DNA of 64,000 bases from Jeotgalibacillus soli (GTDB lineage: Bacteria > Bacillota > Bacilli > Bacillales > Jeotgalibacillaceae). Below the pieces are notes generated by a model. The model was not told where the DNA came from, did no database searches, and saw only the letters and a list, made by a program, of their open reading frames with translations. Both the position numbers and the translations under genes were made by a program. The stretch spans positions 124,001-188,000 of the forward strand of contig NZ_JXRP01000019.1 in the NCBI RefSeq assembly GCF_000829435.1, written 5' to 3'. Positions 28,940-38,226 of the stretch are shown here, piece after piece (position 1 is the first letter of the stretch; the number at the start of each line of letters is the position of its first letter).

Positions 28940-29410
28940 TCACGAATGGTTGGCATTTTCGTCATCTGAAGTCGATTCTTGACAGCGATGACAAATGCCG
29001 TGAAATGTTAAACGGTGATCCTTGATTTTAAAATTCCAATCACGTTCTACTATATGCTCAACATCCTCTAACAGGTCCTCCTGAATTTCATCTACCGAGC
29101 CGCATTCAAGGCAAATTAAGTGGTGATGAAAATGGGCAGCTCCTTCTTTCCGAAGATCATAACGTGATACACCATCTCCGAAGTTTATTTTATCGACTAC
29201 TTTCAGTTCGGTTAAAAGCTCGAGTGTACGATATACAGTTGCTAAGCCGATTTCAGGTGATTTTTCCTTAACGAGGAGGTAAACATCTTCGGCACTTAAA
29301 TGGTCTTCTTCATTCTCTAATAAAACTCTAACGGTTGCTTCCCGCTGCGGGGTCAGCTTGTAACTCGCCGAATGCAGTTGTTTTTTAATTCTTTCAATTC
29401 TGCTTTCCAT
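28940..29410 (-). CDS. fur: ferric uptake regulator Fur
   Basis: An iron-responsive repressor of 156 residues. The N-terminal winged helix (YKLTPQREATVRVLLE, GLATVYRTLELLTEL) binds Fur boxes, and the dimerisation domain carries HFHHHLICLEC and CHRC, the two CxxC structural zinc sites, plus His regulatory ligands. GLATVYRTL with Fur-type spacing, and position next to xerD and spoIIM, separate it from PerR and Zur. A Fur-box-like site upstream suggests autoregulation. Confidence 0.94.
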   Translation of the reverse strand: MESRIERIKKQLHSASYKLTPQREATVRVLLENEEDHLSAEDVYLLVKEKSPEIGLATVYRTLELLTELKVVDKINFGDGVSRYDLRKEGAAHFHHHLICLECGSVDEIQEDLLEDVEHIVERDWNFKIKDHRLTFHGICHRCQESTSDDENANHS

Positions 29411-29511
29411 GATTAGCCCTCCCTCGCACTGTCATACACATTATATCAGATGGAGGTCCTAATGCAAACAATAATCATTATAAATTAGATATGATAAATA
29501 TTATTAAATAA

Positions 29512-29526
29512 TAATGATTATTATCA
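29512..29526. promoter_or_regulatory. Fur box upstream of fur
   Basis: TAATGATTATTATCA matches the 7-1-7 Fur motif TGATAATNATTATCA at 12 of 14 defined positions. It overlaps the spoIIM stop and lies about 100 bases before fur. A second, poorer AATAATCATTA lies at 29470-29480. Confidence 0.65.
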
Positions 29527-30159
29527 ATTATGAGGGTGAAACCACTTCATCCAAAGCGGTGGAATATAGGCTTCTATTAAACCGCCAATGGCAACAAGTA
29601 TAACCATACATGTCAACACTAGCACATATCGAATACAGCTTGTTCGAAAGGATGGAGCAAATGACTGTCTTGTCACAATACGTCTCCAAATATGCAATGT
29701 GAAAATCATGGCATGTACACTCATGATTACGTATGCAGGAAAAAGCAAAATGTTTTGAGGAAGTACTACACCGGCTGAAATCCATAATCCTTGCCACCCA
29801 TATTGGGCCACAAAAACACCTGATGTAAACCCAAACATCATACCCTTTATAAAAATGACAAACCATGCTACTGGCAAACCGATTAGCGTTAATCCTGTAC
29901 ACCATATAAGAACGATTAAGCCGATATCAATAAGTGTGTAGGACTTTACTTGCTCGTTAACACTTGGCCAAAAACCATTTTCTTGACCTTGATAAGCTCT
30001 GAAAGGGTCTAACAATGGATGTAAATCCTCTACTGGAAGACGATGAACAAGCAGTGCCCCCGTCAGCACTCCTCCGCCAAGGAGTGCCATAATAAAAATA
30101 TATAAGGACGCATGCTGCTGAATATGTAGCAGTATATAGTGTGATGTTCGTTTTTTCAT
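29524..30159 (-). CDS. spoIIM: stage II sporulation protein M
   Basis: A polytopic membrane protein (211 residues, about five segments), part of the SpoIID-SpoIIM-SpoIIP complex that dissolves septal and peripheral peptidoglycan during engulfment. SpoIIM recruits the hydrolase SpoIIP to the septum. The start is ATG 30159 after AGGGGGAAG; the frame continues upstream but less plausibly. The conserved IKGMMFGFTSGVFVAQYGWQG loop is present. Confidence 0.92.
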   Translation of the reverse strand: MKKRTSHYILLHIQQHASLYIFIMALLGGGVLTGALLVHRLPVEDLHPLLDPFRAYQGQENGFWPSVNEQVKSYTLIDIGLIVLIWCTGLTLIGLPVAWFVIFIKGMMFGFTSGVFVAQYGWQGLWISAGVVLPQNILLFPAYVIMSVHAMIFTLHIWRRIVTRQSFAPSFRTSCIRYVLVLTCMVILVAIGGLIEAYIPPLWMKWFHPHN

Positions 30160-30240
30160 GCATTGCTTCCCCCTCACAACTGGATTCGTCCCATTGTATG
30201 AGGAAAGCTGCGTAATCATGAATCGTTTTTATTTTACTCT

Positions 30241-30798
30241 TTATTTACTGTTTTCTCTCAAGTTTTCTAATCGTAAATATTGTACAGCGTACGCTGTTTT
30301 CGCATCAAAAATGCGCTGATTGGCGACACAGACCTCTGCTTCTTCAAGCGTTAGTTCAAAGAGCTCTACAAACTCATCTTCGTCTACTTCCTTTGGTTCT
30401 TCAATTCGATACAGCCCTTTTGCCACAAATACATGAACAAGTTCATCCGCAAAGCCGGGTGATGTATAAAATGAAATGAGGGGAAGTAGTTCTTGACAGC
30501 CATACCCTGTTTCTTCTTCCAGCTCACGAGCAGCTGTAAGAATCGGTTCTTCTCCTGGTTCAAGTTTTCCGGCTGGAATTTCTAAAATGGAACGCTCCAA
30601 CGCCTTTCTGTATTGCTCTACCATAATAATTTTCCCCTCATCCGTTAATGCGATGACACATACTGCACCTGGATGTTTAATGATTTCTCGGGTTGACGTT
30701 TTTCCATTTGGCAATGACACCTTTTCTACTTGCAAATTGATGATTCGCCCTTCAAACAATACATCCTTTTTAATTGTAACCTCTTCAAATTTTTTCAT
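30241..30798 (-). CDS. nudF: ADP-ribose pyrophosphatase (Nudix)
   Basis: Hydrolyses ADP-ribose to AMP and ribose-5-phosphate. The Nudix box is GKLEPGEEPILTAARELEEE-TG, with the metal-binding REL-EEETG helix, and the downstream SFYTSPGFADELVHVF loop typical of ADP-ribose-specific members. The 185-residue protein matches YqkG/NudF by sequence and place. In B. subtilis other genes separate it from spoIIM; here they are adjacent. Confidence 0.93.
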   Translation of the reverse strand: MKKFEEVTIKKDVLFEGRIINLQVEKVSLPNGKTSTREIIKHPGAVCVIALTDEGKIIMVEQYRKALERSILEIPAGKLEPGEEPILTAARELEEETGYGCQELLPLISFYTSPGFADELVHVFVAKGLYRIEEPKEVDEDEFVELFELTLEEAEVCVANQRIFDAKTAYAVQYLRLENLRENSK

Positions 30799-30939
30799 GT
30801 TCCATGGCCTCCTCTATCTTTGCATAATTATTGTACCAGTAGTGTACTAGATTTTCCTGCTTGACGGACGAACAAGTTTGAACGAAGCTAGGAATGTGAA
30901 TATATTCAGAAAAGACGTTTTATAAAAAGGAGCGTTACG

Positions 30940-31869
30940 ATGGAAAAAAGAACATTTGGTAACAGTACGCTAAGCAGCTCCGTTCTTGGACTTGGCTGCA
31001 TGTCTCTTGGAACGAACGAAAAAAAAGCCCAGGCAATTATAGAAACTGCGCTTGAGGGGGGCATCACCTATTTTGACACGGCCGATTTATATGATTACGG
31101 TGTAAATGAAAAGATTGTAGGACAAGCGTTAAAGAATGTCCGCGAAGAGGTTGTGATTGCTACTAAAGTAGGGAATCGATGGAACGAAGCTCAGGACGGA
31201 TGGCGATGGGATCCGTCAAAATCATACATACAAGAGCAGGTAAAATCGAGCTTACAGCGTTTAGAGGTTGACTATATCGATCTTTATCAGCTTCATGGCG
31301 GAACACTCGATGACCCAATTGATGAAACGATTGACGCGTTTGAAGAGCTTAAAGAACAGGGGTATATTCGTGAATACGGGATTTCTTCCATACGTCCGAA
31401 TGTGATAAAGGAGTATGCTGAACGATCCTCCATCGTATCAAATATGATGCAATACAGCCTATTAGATCGTCGTCCGGAAGAAGAAGCGTTTCCACTATTG
31501 TCTCAGCACAAAATTTCTGTGGTGACCCGCGGGCCATTAGCAAAAGGCGTACTTTCTGATCAAATTTTGGCTAAAGTAAGTGAATCGATCAAAAAAGAAG
31601 GCTATTTATCCTACTCCTATGACGAGCTTAAAGAAACACTTGAGTCTTTATATGAGCGATTCCATCGTTCCCGTTCGATGACAGAAATTGCTTTGAAGTT
31701 TAATGCTTTCGATCCATTGGTCGCATCTGTCATTACCGGCGCAAGCTCTGTCGAACAAGTAAAAACAAATATTCAAGCCATTTCAGGCGATCCGCTATCT
31801 AATGAAGAATATACACTTTTGAAGAAATTAACGAAGGAAAACGGCTATTCAGCACATCGTCTTTCTTAA
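30940..31869 (+). CDS. yqkF: aldo/keto reductase YqkF
   Basis: An NADPH-dependent (beta/alpha)8-barrel oxidoreductase of 309 residues. The tetrad is D (FDTADLYDYG), Y of the same segment, K (VIATKVG) and H (YQLHGGTLDDP). Physiological substrate is unknown. AAAAGGAG precedes the ATG. Transcribed divergently from nudF. Confidence 0.9.
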   Translation: MEKRTFGNSTLSSSVLGLGCMSLGTNEKKAQAIIETALEGGITYFDTADLYDYGVNEKIVGQALKNVREEVVIATKVGNRWNEAQDGWRWDPSKSYIQEQVKSSLQRLEVDYIDLYQLHGGTLDDPIDETIDAFEELKEQGYIREYGISSIRPNVIKEYAERSSIVSNMMQYSLLDRRPEEEAFPLLSQHKISVVTRGPLAKGVLSDQILAKVSESIKKEGYLSYSYDELKETLESLYERFHRSRSMTEIALKFNAFDPLVASVITGASSVEQVKTNIQAISGDPLSNEEYTLLKKLTKENGYSAHRLS

Positions 31870-31885
31870 ATATAAACTCTTTTAA

Positions 31886-32023
31886 AATTGCCTGTTGATT
31901 TCCGCTTCAGGCGCTCGCTTTGCGCCTGTGGGGTCTCCCTTTGAATCGCCTTTCTAAGCAGGAGTCTCACGTATCCGTTCCAATCAACATATAGCCAAAA
32001 TCAACAATGACCTTAAACATAGC
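31886..32023. repeat. dispersed intergenic repeat, family A copy 2
   Basis: This element is the inverted relative of 3182-3342. Reverse-complemented, it shares CTATGTTTAAGGTCATTGTTGATTT-type flanks (shown in part), ATGTTGATTGGA, GCGATTCAAAGGGA and AATCAACAGGCA in the same order. It is non-coding and sits between yqkF and the yqkE terminator. Confidence 0.75.
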
Positions 32024-32035
32024 GAAATAAAAACT

Positions 32036-32075
32036 AAAAACAGCTTGCGTCGAATATCCTGCAAGCTGTTTTTAA
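32036..32075 (-). terminator. yqkE terminator
   Basis: Perfect 13-bp stem AAAAACAGCTTGC / GCAAGCTGTTTTT directly after the yqkE stop; it could also serve yqkF. Confidence 0.9.
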
Positions 32076-32078
32076 CTA

Positions 32079-32324
32079 TTATTTTTTATAATCCTGCCAA
32101 TTTAATGAGCTTTCTTCAAGCAGCTCCTCAAATGATTTATTTTTCTCTTTAAAACGGCGCTCCTCTGCTTTTTGCTTCGCTTCCTCTTCCTTGCGTGCCG
32201 TCTCTTGATCTGTTAATGCTTGCTTTGTCAATTGCAATTTACTAAGCACATCATTTGAGAGAGAGTCTTTCAAGGTTGGAGAACGCTCTTCTGTTTTTTT
32301 TCTTACAGGCTTCGCTTTTTTCAT
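32079..32324 (-). CDS. yqkE: YqkE family protein (DUF3886)
   Basis: An 81-residue, highly charged, probably coiled-coil protein: a Lys-rich start (KKAKPVRKKTEE), a long run of alternating acidic and basic residues (ETARKEEEAKQKAEERRF) and a conserved end SFEELLEESSLNWQDYKK. Function unknown. The start is ATG 32324 with GGGAGGG upstream. Confidence 0.82.
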   Translation of the reverse strand: MKKAKPVRKKTEERSPTLKDSLSNDVLSKLQLTKQALTDQETARKEEEAKQKAEERRFKEKNKSFEELLEESSLNWQDYKK

Positions 32325-32391
32325 TAAAATCCCTCCCATTCGCTTTCATTTTACAAGAAAGATTCTATGGAGAAAAGAAATTAAAAATGGT

Positions 32392-33054
32392 TTAAAACGA
32401 GTTCATGATGATTTCATCAGAAATATGCAGCGTTGGCTCTGTTGTTGATACGATTTCGTCGACACTATACCCTTTCGCGACCTCAACCAGAACAAGTCCC
32501 TTTTCCGTTACATCAATCACTGCCCGCTCCGTAATTATGCGATTTACTACCTCTTTTCCTGTTAATGGCAAGGAGCATTGTTTTAAGATTTTCGCCTGCC
32601 CGTCCCGGTTAATATGCTCCATAATCACAATGATTTTTTGTGCACCATGTACTAAATCCATCGCACCACCCATTCCTTTAATCATTTTCCCAGGAATCAT
32701 CCAATTGGCCAAATCACCATTTTCTGAAACTTCCATACCTCCAAGAATCGCTATATTCACATGACCTCCGCGGATCATTGCAAATGATTCAGCACTATCA
32801 AAATAAGCGGCCCCTGGGACAGTCGTCACCGTCTCTTTCCCTGCATTAATTAAATCTGCATCAACTTCTTCTTCCGTCGGATATGGACCAATTCCAAGCA
32901 AGCCATTCTCAGACTGTAAAACAACCTGTTTTTCTTTAGATAAATGGTTGGCTACTAATGTGGGCATACCAATGCCAAGATTTACGTAGTCTCCATTTTT
33001 GATTTCTCTTTCCGCTCGCGTTGCAATAATTTCCCGCACTTGATTTTTATCCAT
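32392..33054 (-). CDS. scoB: 3-oxoacid CoA-transferase subunit B
   Basis: The beta subunit of a succinyl-CoA:3-ketoacid or acetoacetate CoA-transferase, which activates acetoacetate to acetoacetyl-CoA. The catalytic Glu lies in [12 protein letters not shown]. The start ATG 33054 has AGGGTGAA upstream and gives 220 residues; the longer frame overlaps scoA. It ends the minus-strand cluster thiolase-scoA-scoB. Confidence 0.92.
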   Translation of the reverse strand: MDKNQVREIIATRAEREIKNGDYVNLGIGMPTLVANHLSKEKQVVLQSENGLLGIGPYPTEEEVDADLINAGKETVTTVPGAAYFDSAESFAMIRGGHVNIAILGGMEVSENGDLANWMIPGKMIKGMGGAMDLVHGAQKIIVIMEHINRDGQAKILKQCSLPLTGKEVVNRIITERAVIDVTEKGLVLVEVAKGYSVDEIVSTTEPTLHISDEIIMNSF

Positions 33055-33082
33055 GATTCGCTTCACCCTTTCTGCGTTCCCG

Positions 33083-33772
33083 TTACTTTGAAACCGTTCT
33101 TCTCTCAATTTTCTTTTGCTGCTTACCCTCTATTAGATGTTGCACATAAATACTAGGCGTATGAATTTCATTTGGACCAAGCTGACCAATTTCCACCAGC
33201 TCTTCAACTTCTGCGATTGTGACCTTGCCAGCGGCTGCGATCATCGGATTAAAATTACGTGCCGTTTTACGATAAAGGAGATTTCCCATTTTATCAGCCA
33301 TCCATGCCCGCACGAAGCTTACATCTGCAGTTAAGGCCTCTTCTAGTACATATTCTTTCCCGTTAAATTGGCGAATTTCTTTTCCTTCTGCGACAAGTGT
33401 ACCCACGCCTGCCGGAGTAAAAAAGGCCGGTATGCCCGCACCGCCAGCACGAATCCTTTCAGCGAGAGTGCCTTGCGGAACAAGCTCTACTTCAAGTTCT
33501 CCTGAAAGAACCTGTCTTTCAAACTCTTTATTTTCCCCTACATAGGAGCCGATCATTTTACGAATTTGCCGATTATGTAAAAGTACACCCAATCCCCAGT
33601 CGTCAACCCCGCAATTATTCGAAATGACTGTTAAATCCTTTACACCAATATCGCGCAGAGCAAGAATTAAGTTTTCAGGAATGCCGCAAAGTCCAAATCC
33701 CCCCACCATGATGGTTGCCCCATCTTTGACATGAGCCGCAGCCTCTTCAAAGCGTTGATAGATTGTCTTCAT
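33083..33772 (-). CDS. scoA: 3-oxoacid CoA-transferase subunit A
   Basis: The alpha subunit partner of ScoB. Of 229 residues, the CoA-transferase I signature is [20 protein letters not shown] near the N-terminus, with [16 protein letters not shown] and FFTPAGVGT. It lies 28 bases before scoB and 19 bases after the thiolase gene, in one operon. Confidence 0.93.
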   Translation of the reverse strand: MKTIYQRFEEAAAHVKDGATIMVGGFGLCGIPENLILALRDIGVKDLTVISNNCGVDDWGLGVLLHNRQIRKMIGSYVGENKEFERQVLSGELEVELVPQGTLAERIRAGGAGIPAFFTPAGVGTLVAEGKEIRQFNGKEYVLEEALTADVSFVRAWMADKMGNLLYRKTARNFNPMIAAAGKVTIAEVEELVEIGQLGPNEIHTPSIYVQHLIEGKQQKKIERRTVSK

Positions 33773-33791
33773 TTCGTATCCTCCTTTTCAT

Positions 33792-34976
33792 TTACACCAA
33801 TTCGACCACGGTCGCCACGCCTTGACCTCCACCTATACATAGCGTAGCCAGTCCCAGTTTCGCTTCGCGCTTAGCCATTTCATAAATCAGTGTGACTAAA
33901 ATACGTGCTCCGCTTGCTCCAATCGGGTGACCTAATGCGATGGATCCGCCATTCACGTTTAATAGCTCTTTATTAAAAGATAGCTCGCGGTCGACTGCTA
34001 ACGATTGGGCTGCAAACGCCTCATTTGCTTCAATAAGTTCAAGCTCCTCCATTGTAATAGAAGCCTTTTTCAGTGCCTTATGGACCGCTTGAACAGGACC
34101 AATTCCCATGATGCTTGGATCAACACCCACACTTGCATTTCCTCTGATCGTAACGAGTGGCTTTATACCAAGCTCATCGGCCTTTTCTCTTGACATGACC
34201 ACCATTGCAGCTGCCCCGTCATTGATTCCTGATGCGTTTCCAGCTGTGACCGTACCATCTTTTTTAAAAGTAGGGCGCAGCTTTCCAAGTGAATCAGCTG
34301 TTGTCTCCGCTTTGGGATATTCATCGACTTTAAATGCTACCGGCTCTGCTCTTCGTTGGGGAACCATGACCGGAACAATTTCCTGTTCAAATCGTCCGCT
34401 GTTAATCGCTCTAGCAGCCTTTTGCTGACTTCGGGCGGCGAACGTATCCTGCTCTTCTCTTGTTAATTTGTAGCGGTCGCATAAATTTTCTGCGGTAATT
34501 CCCATATGATAATTATTAAATGCGCACCATAACCCGTCTTTGATCATGCTGTCAATGAGTGTTTGATCCCCCATTTTAAAGCCTTCCCGTCCATTTTTTA
34601 ATAAGTATGGGGCTTGGCTCATATTTTCCATCCCGCCCGCTATGATAATCTCTGCGTCTCCTGCGATAATTGCTTGAGCAGCTAAATGTACAGCTTTTAA
34701 CCCAGAGCCACACACTTTATTAATCGTCATCGAAGCAACATGCTCTGGAATTCCCGCTTCGATCGATGCTTGGCGGGCCGGGTTTTGTCCTAATCCTGCT
34801 TGAAGTACATTACCCATAATCACTTCATCTATCTGTTCAGGCTTTATTCCGGCACGGGACACTGCTTCTTTTATAACTGCGGCACCAAGCGATACAGCAC
34901 TTACATCTTTTAGGGTTCCATTAAACGATCCAATCGCTGTTCTCGTCGCACTAACTATAACCACTTCTCTTGACAT
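33792..34976 (-). CDS. acetyl-CoA C-acetyltransferase (thiolase)
   Basis: A biosynthetic/degradative type II thiolase of 394 residues. Nucleophile C89 lies in [13 protein letters not shown]350 in [11 protein letters not shown] and C380 in LCIGGGQG. Together with the CoA-transferase it converts acetoacetate to two acetyl-CoA. First gene of the minus-strand operon; a CcpA-like operator is 41 bases upstream of its start. It could also serve fatty-acid or PHB metabolism elsewhere. Confidence 0.94.
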   Translation of the reverse strand: MSREVVIVSATRTAIGSFNGTLKDVSAVSLGAAVIKEAVSRAGIKPEQIDEVIMGNVLQAGLGQNPARQASIEAGIPEHVASMTINKVCGSGLKAVHLAAQAIIAGDAEIIIAGGMENMSQAPYLLKNGREGFKMGDQTLIDSMIKDGLWCAFNNYHMGITAENLCDRYKLTREEQDTFAARSQQKAARAINSGRFEQEIVPVMVPQRRAEPVAFKVDEYPKAETTADSLGKLRPTFKKDGTVTAGNASGINDGAAAMVVMSREKADELGIKPLVTIRGNASVGVDPSIMGIGPVQAVHKALKKASITMEELELIEANEAFAAQSLAVDRELSFNKELLNVNGGSIALGHPIGASGARILVTLIYEMAKREAKLGLATLCIGGGQGVATVVELV

Positions 34977-35016
34977 ATCTTTGCCTCCTTTATAAGCTTC
35001 TCATAGACAGATTCTA

Positions 35017-35030
35017 TGAAAGCGCTTTAA
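35017..35030. promoter_or_regulatory. catabolite responsive element (CcpA site)
   Basis: TGAAAGCGCTTTAA differs by one base from the near-ideal TGAAAGCGCTTTCA operator. Lying between the divergent thiolase and HMG-CoA lyase genes and close to the thiolase start, it would repress ketone-body catabolism when preferred sugars are present. Confidence 0.75.
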
Positions 35031-35138
35031 TCCCTTCTTTTTCTCTGTAAAAGATTGTTTATATGCAAAATTATCGTTAAGTGTGAAATATTTTTATCAC
35101 TATCTATAACCTTAAAAATCAGTAAAGGGGAGAGCACT

Positions 35139-36047
35139 ATGCATTTGCCTAAAAAGGTAACTATTATTGAAGTAGGTCCAAGAGATGGACTGCAAAATGA
35201 ATCTTTATTTGTACCAACTGACAAGAAACTTGAATTTATTCATCAACTTTCAGCTTCTGGTATAAAAGACATAGAAATCGCTTCGTTTGTATCACCAAAG
35301 CGGGTCCCGCAAATGAAAGATGCCAATGAAATTTTAAAAGCCATTCCTCCCTCTCTCAAATCCATTGTTCTTACGCCAAACAAACGTGGAATTGCTGATG
35401 CTTTAACAGCCGGCGCTCAAGCAGTGGCCGTTTTTATCGGTGTCAGTTCCTCCTTTAACCAGCATAATATCAATCGTTCAACCGAAGAAGCGATGCAGGA
35501 GCTTCTTCCAATCATTGAAGAGTTAAAATCAAAGGGAATTTTTGTTCGAGCCTGTATTTCCACCGCTTTTCACTGTCCATATGAAGGAAAAATAGATTCC
35601 CTGAAAACACTGGCTCTTTGTAAACAATTTGTATACTCCGGTATTGATGAATTGAGCATTGCGGATACTATCGGCATGGCTACACCAAAAGAAACGTATG
35701 AATTATTTACCATGCTAAAAGAGCAGCTTTCGAACGGTCTTTTAACCGCTCATTTTCATGATACGAGAAAAATGGCGCTTGCTAATATTTACGCTGCACT
35801 GCTTGCAGGCGTTGATCGCTTTGACAGTTCTGTTGGAGGATTGGGCGGCTGCCCATTTGCTCCTGGAGCTAGCGGAAATGTGGCAACAGAAGATGTGGTG
35901 TATATGCTTCACGAAATGGGGATTGATACTGGGATTCAACTCGATTCACTTGTTGCTGCGATTGATATTATTAAACCGTATGTATCAAGATCGTTTACAA
36001 GTGGATACTATACAGCAAGAACAAATCATTCATCTTATATGAGTTAG
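35139..36047 (+). CDS. yngG: hydroxymethylglutaryl-CoA lyase
   Basis: Cleaves HMG-CoA to acetyl-CoA and acetoacetate, the last step of leucine breakdown. The TIM-barrel signature GPRDGLQNE, metal ligands in HFHDTRKMALAN, and the catalytic-Cys loop GGLGGCPFAPGASGN are present. ATG 35139 follows AAAGGGGAGAG (302 residues). It diverges from the CoA-transferase/thiolase operon, which would consume its acetoacetate; the upstream leucine-degradation enzymes are not in the window. Resembles B. subtilis YngG, located elsewhere there. Confidence 0.93.
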   Translation: MHLPKKVTIIEVGPRDGLQNESLFVPTDKKLEFIHQLSASGIKDIEIASFVSPKRVPQMKDANEILKAIPPSLKSIVLTPNKRGIADALTAGAQAVAVFIGVSSSFNQHNINRSTEEAMQELLPIIEELKSKGIFVRACISTAFHCPYEGKIDSLKTLALCKQFVYSGIDELSIADTIGMATPKETYELFTMLKEQLSNGLLTAHFHDTRKMALANIYAALLAGVDRFDSSVGGLGGCPFAPGASGNVATEDVVYMLHEMGIDTGIQLDSLVAAIDIIKPYVSRSFTSGYYTARTNHSSYMS

Positions 36048-36137
36048 CATATTGTCCGATACTTTTGCCTCTTGTTTTCTTCCTTCTCCTGCTACTATTT
36101 ATATATGAATGATGAACACCATGATCGAGGTGAGCCA

Positions 36138-37118
36138 ATGAGAAATAGAGGACTAACGGTTGCTGGAGGCGTTGCAGGGATTTTGTGTGCAACAGCGGCA
36201 GGATTAGGTGTTTATATATCTAATCGAATTATGTACATGGTAAAAAAAGAGGATGCATTAATTTTGGAGAGAGAAATTAACGCAAAGCGCCTTGTTCCAG
36301 ATCGATATGACCAGCTTCCGAAAGAGGAGGTTTGGATCCACTCTCCTAGCGGCTATCAAATTAAAGCAGTATTCATTCATCCCTATCCGACAAAGAAATA
36401 CGTCATTTTTTGTCACGGCGTAACGGAAAACAAAATCAATTCCGTTAAATATATGAACCTTTTTTTAGAAAAAGGCTTTAACGCTGTCATTTTCGACCAT
36501 CGCCGTCATGGTGAATCCGGTGGGAAAACAACCAGCTATGGATTTTATGAAAAATTCGATTTAAAAGCGGTCGTTGATGCTTTACTAGAACGTGAAGGAA
36601 ACAATGTACGGTTTGGCATACATGGAGAATCGATGGGCGCTGCTACAGCGCTCTTATATGCTGGTTCTGTAGAAGATCGAGCAGACTTTTACATTGCTGA
36701 TTGTCCATTTTCTGATTTTAGCGAGCAGCTCGCCTACATGATGCAGAAAGGACGAGAGCTGCCTCGCTCTTCTAAGCTGGCTATTTCACTCGCAAACTTT
36801 TTTATCCGGCTGCGTGATGGTTATAGGCTCCAGTCCATTGCTCCAATTGAAGCGGTTGAACATATTAATAAGCCTGTGCTTTTTATTCACAGTGAAAATG
36901 ATGGCTTTATTCCGTCTCATATGACAGAAGCCTTATTTGAACGAAAAAAAGGGTCTAAGAAGCTGTTTATCGCACCAAATGGTGATCATGCGCAATCTTA
37001 TACCGCCAATCAAGAGGAATACAGTCAATTGATTAGTGATTTTTTGGAGGAAAATGGATTATTGGAGCCTGGCATGGTAGTGGAAAATGAAAAAATCGAT
37101 GTACCATACAACAAGTAA
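36138..37118 (+). CDS. yqkD: alpha/beta hydrolase YqkD
   Basis: A 326-residue serine hydrolase with an N-terminal membrane anchor (about 7-27). The nucleophile elbow is GIHGESMGAAT. A DGFIPSHMTE loop supplies the acid and NGDHAQS the His; the oxyanion strand is VIFCHGVTEN. Substrate unknown. The start ATG 36138 has GAGGTGAG upstream; an earlier in-frame ATG at 36072 lacks one. Confidence 0.88.
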   Translation: MRNRGLTVAGGVAGILCATAAGLGVYISNRIMYMVKKEDALILEREINAKRLVPDRYDQLPKEEVWIHSPSGYQIKAVFIHPYPTKKYVIFCHGVTENKINSVKYMNLFLEKGFNAVIFDHRRHGESGGKTTSYGFYEKFDLKAVVDALLEREGNNVRFGIHGESMGAATALLYAGSVEDRADFYIADCPFSDFSEQLAYMMQKGRELPRSSKLAISLANFFIRLRDGYRLQSIAPIEAVEHINKPVLFIHSENDGFIPSHMTEALFERKKGSKKLFIAPNGDHAQSYTANQEEYSQLISDFLEENGLLEPGMVVENEKIDVPYNK

Positions 37119-37156
37119 GTCCGCTGCTCACATGATAGCAGCGGACTTACTTGTTG
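37109..37156. terminator. long hairpin between yqkD and yqkB
   Basis: A perfect 20-bp stem (37109-37128 with 37137-37156, loop CACATGAT) includes the yqkD stop and lies just before the yqkB stop. It should block transcription from both convergent genes, although T runs are short. Confidence 0.75.
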
Positions 37157-37164
37157 CAGCATTT

Positions 37165-37488
37165 TTACTTATTGCGAAAAGCCATTCTTCCATTTATCGT
37201 TTGGCCCGGGCTTCTGAGCTGATACATACCAGCCTGTGTCGAATAATCGATTTTGATTTCTTTATCGTAAAAAACCATTTTTGATTTTTCAACCAAGATC
37301 GGCATTTCATTCGTTTCTATAAAAAGATCTTCTCCTTCAACAGGCTCATCCACATACCATAAAATTGGTACACCGTTCATGACACAGCCCGTTCCTTCTG
37401 TATCATATTTTAATTTTAAATATCCATTTTCACGGTTTTGTTGAGAACGGATTTTTTCTGCTGCAGCTGCTGTGATTGTAATATTCAT
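37165..37488 (-). CDS. yqkB: HesB-like iron-sulfur biosynthesis protein YqkB
   Basis: A 107-residue HesB/IscA-fold protein of the YqkB subgroup. The pattern YLKLKYDTEGTGCVMNGVP keeps only one Cys and lacks the C-terminal CxC of true A-type Fe-S carriers, so scaffold activity is doubtful. I start at ATG 37488, nine bases after AAGGGGG. It is convergent with yqkD. Confidence 0.85.
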   Translation of the reverse strand: MNITITAAAAEKIRSQQNRENGYLKLKYDTEGTGCVMNGVPILWYVDEPVEGEDLFIETNEMPILVEKSKMVFYDKEIKIDYSTQAGMYQLRSPGQTINGRMAFRNK

Positions 37489-37618
37489 CTTCATCAGCCC
37501 CCTTTATATGCACAGTATAGCATGTCTGCATTTCTCCTCTCTAGTATCTTGCTTTTTAGGGACGTTTCCAGTAGGATCATCATATACGTGGCAGAGGTAT
37601 TGTAAAGGAGGCTTTGAA

Positions 37619-37834
37619 ATGGAGAAAGTACAAATTAAAGTGATGGATAATGGTTCATTCCGTGTAACGGGAGATGTTGAGCTAGTCGACATGGACGGGA
37701 ACAAATTTCCGACAAAACCAGCGTTTTCGTTGTGCCGCTGCGGACTTTCACAAAATATGCCATTTTGTGATACTGCTCATAAAGGAAAATTCGAATCCTG
37801 TGTGCGCGCTGAAACCGGTTTAAACGAATCATAG
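37619..37834 (+). CDS. CDGSH-type iron-sulfur protein
   Basis: A 71-residue protein with one CDGSH-like motif: C-x-C (LCRCGLSQN) followed by PFCDTAHKG. This C-x-C-x9/10-C-x3-H pattern binds a [2Fe-2S] cluster with a labile His ligand; the C-terminal Asp-Thr-Ala replaces DGSH. AAAGGAGG precedes ATG 37619. It diverges from yqkB. Role unknown, probably redox or iron handling. An imperfect hairpin (GCTCTCA/TGAGAGC, 37858-37883) follows it. Confidence 0.85.
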   Translation: MEKVQIKVMDNGSFRVTGDVELVDMDGNKFPTKPAFSLCRCGLSQNMPFCDTAHKGKFESCVRAETGLNES

Positions 37835-37896
37835 AGGACTAATCCTCTTCGCTGCCTGCTCTCAACCCGCTTTAACTGAGAGCTTAAGCAGTCGGA

Positions 37897-38226
37897 TCAA
37901 ACACACTCAATGGCTTTTATCGCAGTAAATTCAATAACCAATCGCTTTCCTCTCCCATCTTGAAGCCGCAGTGACTGCGTCATACGATCAACCGATGCGA
38001 TCAGACCGCTATTTTCCACGTAGATCCGCCCGTCGTGATGAACGATTCTCACGAGCCTCTTCTCTGCAATAGCTGTTTTAATTGTATTATTCCACTCTTC
38101 TATGCTCTGCTCATCCACCTCTTCTTGTTGCTCAAACCGGTCACGTTCGGCCCAGTCCTTAATCATTTTTACATGCTCTGGCAGCATCATAGATGTCCAT
38201 TTTATGGTTCCTCTATCCCTTAGCAT
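37897..38226 (-). CDS. yqjX: YolD-like protein YqjX
   Basis: A 109-residue YolD-family protein, recognised by RDRGTIKWTSMMLPEHV at the start and the beta-rich C-terminal part (GRIYVENSGLIASVDRMTQSLRLQ). These proteins always sit beside UvrX/YqjW-type Y-family polymerases and are their likely partner, though the mechanism is unknown. The start ATG 38226 lies inside the 3' end of yqjW, so they are cotranscribed. Confidence 0.88.
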   Translation of the reverse strand: MLRDRGTIKWTSMMLPEHVKMIKDWAERDRFEQQEEVDEQSIEEWNNTIKTAIAEKRLVRIVHHDGRIYVENSGLIASVDRMTQSLRLQDGRGKRLVIEFTAIKAIECV

